Assembly (NCBI RefSeq): GCF_900156265.1
Contig: NZ_FTNE01000002.1
Span: 100,683 to 164,682, forward strand
Length of the DNA stretch: 64,000 nt
Direction: 5' to 3'
DNA from: Acidiphilium rubrum
GTDB lineage: Bacteria; Pseudomonadota; Alphaproteobacteria; Acetobacterales; Acetobacteraceae
Positions 57,607-64,000 of the stretch are shown in pieces. How positions within the stretch are numbered: position 1 is the stretch's first letter; each line of letters opens with the position of its first letter. A program made the translations under genes and the position numbers. Under the pieces are notes generated by a model. The model was not told the DNA's origin, ran no database searches, and was given only the letters and a program-made list of their open reading frames with translations.

Positions 57607-59711
57607 GCGGCACGGCGGTGGCGCGCGGTGCCTGGTGGCGGCCGGCGGCATTCGGCCTGGTGATCGTGCTGGTGGTGGCGGCGGTCATCGCGCTCGGGCG
57701 GCATCGGCTGACGCTGGCGGGGCTGGAAGCTCACGCGGCGGCGCTTGGGGCGGCGGTGGCGCAGCACCGCGTTGCGGCGTTCGCGTTGTATTTTGCGGTC
57801 TATGTCGTGGCGACGGCGATTTCGCTGCCCGGTGCGGTGGTGCTGACGCTGGCGGCCGGGGCGCTGTTCGGCGTGGTGGCGGGCAGCATCCTGGTCTCGT
57901 TCGCCGCCTCGATCGGCGCATCGCTCGCGTTTCTGAGCGCGCGGTTCCTGCTGCGCGATGCGGCGCTGGCGCGGTTTCCTGGCCTGTTCGCGCGGATCGA
58001 ACGGGGAATCGCGCGCGACGGTGCGCTATACTTGATCTCGCTGCGGCTGGTGCCGGCGGTGCCGTTCGTCGCGATCAATCTGCTGGCCGGGCTGACCAGC
58101 CTGCCCCTGCGGCGGTTCTATTGGGCGAGCCAGATCGGCATGCTGCCGGCGACGCTGATTTTCGTCAACGCGGGTGCCAGTCTCGCAACCCTCGGGCCGC
58201 ATCAGGCGATCCTGACGCCGCGGCTGATCATGGGGCTGCTGCTGCTGGCCGCCCTGCCGGTTGCCGCCCCGCTGCTGCGCAACGCGCTCGCTGCACGCCA
58301 GCGCTATGCCGGCTGGCGGCGGCCACGCCGGTTCGATCGGAATCTGGTGGTCATCGGCGCGGGTTCGGCCGGGCTGGTGACCGCCTATGTCGCGAGCGCG
58401 CTGAAGGCCAGCGTCACGCTGATCGAACAGGCCGCGATGGGCGGGGATTGCCTGAATACCGGCTGCGTTCCCTCGAAAGCGCTGCTTCACGCGGCCCGTG
58501 GCGGCATGGATTATAGCCAGGCGCGTGCGGCGGTGCGCGCGGCGATCGCGGCGATCGCGCCGCATGATTCGGTGGCGCGCTATCAGTCCCTGGGGGTCGA
58601 TGTGCGGCGCGGCCACGCGACCATCGAAACCCCCTGGTCGGTCTCGGTCGATGGTGAAACGCTGACGACCCGCGCGATCGTGATCGCGACCGGTGCCGCG
58701 CCGCTGGTGCCGAATTTGCCGGGGCTGGCCGATTGCCCGTTCGCGACCTCGGAAACGCTGTGGGATATCGAGGCGCTGCCGGCGCGGCTGGTCGTGCTCG
58801 GCGGCGGGCCGATCGGCTGCGAAATGGCGCAGGCCTTCGCACGGCTCGGCAGCACGGTGACCCTGGTGGAGCTGGCCGACCGGCTGCTGGGGCGCGAGGA
58901 TGATGATGTCTCGGCGGCGATGGCGGCTGCCCTGCGGCGCGATGGTGTCGCGGTGCTCACCGGACATCGCGCCGTCGCGGTGCATCGCGATGATGCGGGG
59001 TTTTCGCTCGAAGCGCTACACGGCGATGCACCGGTGATGCTGCGGTTCGACCGCATCCTGGTCGCCCTCGGCCGCGTGCCGCGCACCGCCGGGTTCGGGC
59101 TGGAGGCGCTGGGCATCGCGCTGACGCCGGCCAAAACCATCGAGACCGACGCGTGGCTGCAAACGATTCTGCCCAATGTGTTCGCCTGCGGCGATGTCGC
59201 CGGGCCGTATCAATTCACCCATGTCGCCGGATTCCAGGCCGGGTTCGCCGCGCTGAACGGGTTGTTCGCGCCGTTCTGGCGGTTCCGGCCGGATTATCGG
59301 GCGGTGCCGGCGGTAACCTATACCAGCCCGGAAATCGCGCGGGTCGGGCTGAACCAGCGCGCGGCGCGCGAGGCCGGCATTGCGTTCGAGACGACGCGCT
59401 ACGCCTTCAGCGAGCTCGATCGCGCGATCGCCGAAGGCGATACCGAAGGCTTCGTGACCGTGCTGACCAAACCGGGGTCGGACCGGATTCTGGGCGCGAC
59501 CATCGTGGGCACCCAGGCCGGCGAAATGCTGACCGGCTTTACCATCGCGATGCAGCACAAGCTCGGCCTGAAAAAACTGCTCGGCGTGATCTACCCCTAC
59601 CCAACCCGGTCCGAAGCGATCCGCGCGGTGGCGGGGCAGTGGCGGCAGCGCCATGCCTCGGCGCGCGGCCTCGCGGTGCTGGCATGGTTTCACGCCCGGC
59701 GGCGCGGATGA
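57603..59711 (+). CDS. VTT (TVP38/DedA-like) membrane domain fused to a pyridine nucleotide-disulfide oxidoreductase
   Basis: The 702-residue product has five or six membrane helices of the VTT/TVP38 family (about residues 10-225; LPGAVVLTLAAGALFG and LRLVPAVPFVAINLLAG). A complete flavoprotein of the mercuric reductase/dihydrolipoamide dehydrogenase type follows. Its redox disulfide is GDCLNTGCVPSK (Cys283 and Cys288), and it also has GGGPIGCEMAQ, FACGDVAGPYQFTH and the C-terminal dimer interface ending in YPYPTRSEA. It starts at 57603 by ATGA overlap. The disulfide domain could reduce a thiol or metal(loid) substrate at the membrane, but this is inference. Confidence 0.9.
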   Translation: MSGTAVARGAWWRPAAFGLVIVLVVAAVIALGRHRLTLAGLEAHAAALGAAVAQHRVAAFALYFAVYVVATAISLPGAVVLTLAAGALFGVVAGSILVSFAASIGASLAFLSARFLLRDAALARFPGLFARIERGIARDGALYLISLRLVPAVPFVAINLLAGLTSLPLRRFYWASQIGMLPATLIFVNAGASLATLGPHQAILTPRLIMGLLLLAALPVAAPLLRNALAARQRYAGWRRPRRFDRNLVVIGAGSAGLVTAYVASALKASVTLIEQAAMGGDCLNTGCVPSKALLHAARGGMDYSQARAAVRAAIAAIAPHDSVARYQSLGVDVRRGHATIETPWSVSVDGETLTTRAIVIATGAAPLVPNLPGLADCPFATSETLWDIEALPARLVVLGGGPIGCEMAQAFARLGSTVTLVELADRLLGREDDDVSAAMAAALRRDGVAVLTGHRAVAVHRDDAGFSLEALHGDAPVMLRFDRILVALGRVPRTAGFGLEALGIALTPAKTIETDAWLQTILPNVFACGDVAGPYQFTHVAGFQAGFAALNGLFAPFWRFRPDYRAVPAVTYTSPEIARVGLNQRAAREAGIAFETTRYAFSELDRAIAEGDTEGFVTVLTKPGSDRILGATIVGTQAGEMLTGFTIAMQHKLGLKKLLGVIYPYPTRSEAIRAVAGQWRQRHASARGLAVLAWFHARRRG

Positions 59712-60388
59712 ACGGCGCGCTGACCGTGGTGATCCCCACGCTGAACGAAGCCCCTGCCCTGCCCGCGCTGCTGGCCCTGCTCGCGCGATCCGCCCTGGTC
59801 GGCGCGGTGGTGATCAGCGACGGCGGCAGCACCGATGGCACGGTAGCGATCGCCGCATCGCACGGCGCGATCGTGGTGGCCGGCGGTGCCGGGCGGGGCG
59901 CGCAGGTTTCACGCGGCATCGCCGCCGCACCCTCGGCGTGGCTGTTGCTGCTGCACGCGGATTCGCTGCCGCAACCCGGCTGGGATGACGCGATGTCCCG
60001 CTGCATCGCCAGCAATCGGTCCGGTCAGGCGTGGTACGGGCGGCTGCGCCTGGCGAGTGCCGATCCGCGCGCCCGGCTGATCGAATACGGTGCGGCGCTG
60101 CGCTGCGCGCTGCTCCGGCTGCCCTATGGCGATCAGGCGCTGCTGATCCACCGCGACACGCTGGCCGCGATCGGCGGGATGCCGACCCTGCCGCTGATGG
60201 AAGACGTCGCTCTCGCGCGCCGGCTCGGCCGCGCGGGGCTCGCACCCTGCGACATGATCGTCATGACCGACGCCGCCGCCTATGCGCGCGACGGCTGGCT
60301 GCGGCGCAGCCTGCGCAACCTCGCACGGCTGGCACGGTTTCTCGCCGGCGCCGATGCCGTGCTTCTGGCGGCAGAATACCGGCGATGA
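59708..60388 (+). CDS. TIGR04283-type glycosyltransferase (rSAM/selenodomain-associated transferase 2)
   Basis: The 226-residue protein is a GT-A family 2 glycosyltransferase. It has VVIPTLNEAPALPALL at the N-terminus, the nucleotide-binding DGGSTDGT, GRGAQVSRGIAAA, and HADS in place of DxD. This matches the family first named rSAM/selenodomain-associated transferase 2 and later linked to arsenosugar biosynthesis. It overlaps both neighbours by ATGA, fixing the start at 59708. Longer in-frame sequence upstream is a shadow of the previous gene. Substrate here is unproven. Confidence 0.88.
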   Translation: MNGALTVVIPTLNEAPALPALLALLARSALVGAVVISDGGSTDGTVAIAASHGAIVVAGGAGRGAQVSRGIAAAPSAWLLLLHADSLPQPGWDDAMSRCIASNRSGQAWYGRLRLASADPRARLIEYGAALRCALLRLPYGDQALLIHRDTLAAIGGMPTLPLMEDVALARRLGRAGLAPCDMIVMTDAAAYARDGWLRRSLRNLARLARFLAGADAVLLAAEYRR

Positions 60389-60933
60389 GGCGACCCGTAA
60401 TCGTGCTGTTCACCCGCATCCCGCGCCTCGGCGTCGGTAAACGGCGGCTCGCCGCCACCCGCGGCGATCGCGCGGCGCTGCGCCTCGCCCGCGCCATGCT
60501 GAACCGCACCATGCGGCTGCTGCGCGGCATGCGAACGATCGAGCGCGTCATCGCCGTCGCCCCCGCACACCACGCCCGTCTGCGGGCCCCAGGCTTCACG
60601 ATCATCGGCCAAAGCCGCGGCGATCTCGGTGCGCGCATGCAGGCCCTGTTCCGGCACTACCAACGCCGGCCGGTGCTGATCATCGGCAGCGATATCCCCA
60701 CCATCACACCCGATGACCTGCGCACCGCCTGCCGCCGCCTGCGAGGCGCCGACGCCGTATTCGGCCCCGCCACCGACGGCGGCTACTGGCTCATCGGCGT
60801 CGCCGGGAAACGACCCGACCCGATCTTCCCCAACGTCCGCTGGTCCACCCCCCACACCCTCGCCGATACCAAACGCACCTTCACCACCCGCCGCACCTGC
60901 ACCCTCCGCGAACACGCCGACCTCGATATGTGA
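60385..60933 (+). CDS. TIGR04282-type glycosyltransferase-like protein (rSAM/selenodomain-associated transferase 1)
   Basis: The 182-residue product has the family motifs VIVLFTRIPRLGVGKRRLA, GDLGARMQALF, VLIIGSDIPTITPDDL and FGPATDGGYWLIGV. The last two form a nucleotide-binding and metal site (SD-x-P and DGGY). This is the family called rSAM/selenodomain-associated transferase 1, which occurs with the TIGR04283 type. It ends the operon and is followed by R2 copy 3. Its coding strand is unusually C-rich compared with upstream genes. Confidence 0.87.
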   Translation: MRRPVIVLFTRIPRLGVGKRRLAATRGDRAALRLARAMLNRTMRLLRGMRTIERVIAVAPAHHARLRAPGFTIIGQSRGDLGARMQALFRHYQRRPVLIIGSDIPTITPDDLRTACRRLRGADAVFGPATDGGYWLIGVAGKRPDPIFPNVRWSTPHTLADTKRTFTTRRTCTLREHADLDM

Positions 60934-60955
60934 GGTTGGGGCTGGGGCGCGTGAG

Positions 60956-61155
60956 GAAGCAAGGCGGGGGGCTTTGCCCCCTCGACCCCCACTAAGGGCT
61001 TAGCCCTTAGAACCCGCTAGTTTTAGGCAAGGGGAGGGCGACACAGGTCAGATCGACGGAACGACCGAGGCAGCGCCCTCCCCTTGCCTAAAACTAATGG
61101 ATTTTAAAGGCTCCGCCTTTAACGGGGTCCAGGGGCAGAGCCCCTGGCCTTCCTT
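60956..61155. repeat. R2 palindromic mosaic repeat, copy 3
   Basis: The outer hairpins occur in the reverse order of copy 1: CGGGGGGC/GCCCCCTCG and CTAAGGGCT/AGCCCTTAG on the left, TTAAAGGC/GCCTTTAA and CCAGGGGC/GCCCCTGG on the right. The central 21-bp inverted repeats are at 61020-61040 and 61074-61094. The 33-base core between them (61041-61073) keeps the same orientation as in copy 1. It lies between the convergent transferase and gyrB stops. Confidence 0.85.
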
Positions 61156-61178
61156 CGTTACGCGCCCCAGCCCAAACT

Positions 61179-63620
<2,442 letters not shown>

Positions 63621-63699
63621 TTACTCCGAAGGGTGGGATTTGCGGTGTTTCTAGCAGAAAACCGCCGATTCGCCTAATGGCCGGGTGGGGGTGCGCGGG

Positions 63700-63770
63700 G
63701 AAGGGCGGGACGTTTTTTTGTTGTGGTGAGGCGGAAAACTTTTGGTTGTTTGGCCTGGGGACGGGTTCGG
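63700..63770. repeat. Degenerate R1 left-half unit
   Basis: The pattern GGGAAGG, T7 tract, AAAACTTTT and CTGGGGACGGG appears in the same order as the left half of the paired R1 elements, but the hairpin is lost. It lies in the 233-base gap between gyrB and the duplicated hypothetical gene. Confidence 0.4.
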
Positions 63771-63808
63771 CGTTCGCTATGGTTCAGTCGTTCTCTCTAT
63801 TTATTACG

Positions 63809-63823
63809 ATATCGTAACGATAT
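63809..63823. repeat. ATATCGT-A-ACGATAT palindrome, copy 2
   Basis: This is identical to the 21965-21979 palindrome and lies 22 bases past the stop of the second copy of the duplicated hypothetical gene. Confidence 0.75.
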
Positions 63824-63844
63824 GGGCGTGCGAAGGCGCTTGGG

Positions 63845-64000
63845 TCAGGCGGGTTGAATTTTGAAAGCGGGGGTTGGTGTGGGGGATTCGGACGCGGTGG
63901 GTTCCGGGGTGCCGAAGATGATGTGGCGGCGGGAGTCGGGCGGTGGGTCGGGGGCGAAGGGGGGTTCGGTGGGCAGGTCGATGCCCATGGCGTTGTAGAG
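63845..64000 (-). CDS. Hypothetical protein, copy 2 of a duplicated gene (N-terminal part outside window)
   Basis: The last 51 codons plus stop of a minus-strand gene are visible. The translation differs from the C-terminus of the 22001-22585 product at only three residues (Glu/Asp, Ala/Gln and Ala/Asp), with the shared block NAMGIDLPTEPPFAPDPPPD. The gene runs off the window edge, so it cannot be judged complete or broken. Function unknown. Confidence 0.75.
   Translation of the reverse strand, partial: LYNAMGIDLPTEPPFAPDPPPDSRRHIIFGTPEPTASESPTPTPAFKIQPA

Overview
This 64 kb window comes from a GC-rich chromosome that most resembles an aerobic anoxygenic phototroph of the Acetobacteraceae, probably Acidiphilium or a close relative. 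That is an inference from three things: the gene order of the photosynthesis cluster, an oxygen-dependent cyclase (AcsF) with ALA synthase (HemA), and the style of the repeats and hypothetical proteins. No rRNA, tRNA, CRISPR array, transposase or prophage was recognised.

Region 1 (1-14.75 kb, plus strand) is the right half of a photosynthesis gene cluster: bchB (cut by the window edge)-bchH-bchL-bchM-lhaA-puhA-puhB-puhC-small orf-acsF-puhE/cobW fusion-hemA. Most genes overlap by 1-4 bases, so they are probably translated as one coupled operon. It supplies ALA, inserts the metal into protoporphyrin, methylates it, closes ring E, reduces protochlorophyllide and assembles the reaction centre and LH1. 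The standout is a continuous reading frame joining the assembly protein PuhE to a COG0523/CobW metal-chaperone GTPase with a 15-histidine linker. Acidiphilium is known for zinc-bacteriochlorophyll, so a zinc-delivery role is an attractive hypothesis.

Region 2 (14.75-22 kb) holds a fluoride-resistance operon (crcB-DUF190) with a recognisable fluoride riboswitch, then a DUF1003 membrane protein, an MntR-like regulator, a fosmidomycin-resistance-type MFS pump, gltX and a GGDEF-EAL protein. Region 3 (22-38.9 kb) holds a hypothetical gene whose second copy begins at the right window edge, a PEP-CTERM protein, purB, a diguanylate cyclase, a TerC protein, a lipid-transport operon (STAS-MlaE, MlaF, MlaD, lipoprotein), an undescribed three-gene membrane/M48 protease operon, accA, a nitronate monooxygenase-type protein, queC and a small secreted protein.

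Region 4 (39-54 kb) holds an M20 hydrolase with marC, a marR-emrA-emrB drug-efflux operon, and a complete cytochrome bd operon (cydA-cydB-small membrane protein-cydD-cydC) behind a GbsR/MarR-type regulator that carries a clear palindromic operator. A glycine-zipper lipoprotein and an isolated fliM follow. Region 5 (53-61 kb) is a cluster of the rSAM/selenodomain-associated kind. It contains a SelD-type FAD oxidoreductase without SelD, an MFS carrier, a metallophosphatase-radical SAM fusion, a VTT-membrane/disulfide-oxidoreductase fusion and two small glycosyltransferase-like proteins (TIGR04283 and TIGR04282 types). gyrB and the edge-cut second copy of the hypothetical gene close the window.

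Two dispersed repeat families punctuate the gaps. R1 is an AT-rich hairpin family present as single units and as ~125 bp paired elements. R2 is a ~200 bp mosaic of nested GC-rich palindromes whose central 33 bp core appears flipped in one of three copies.
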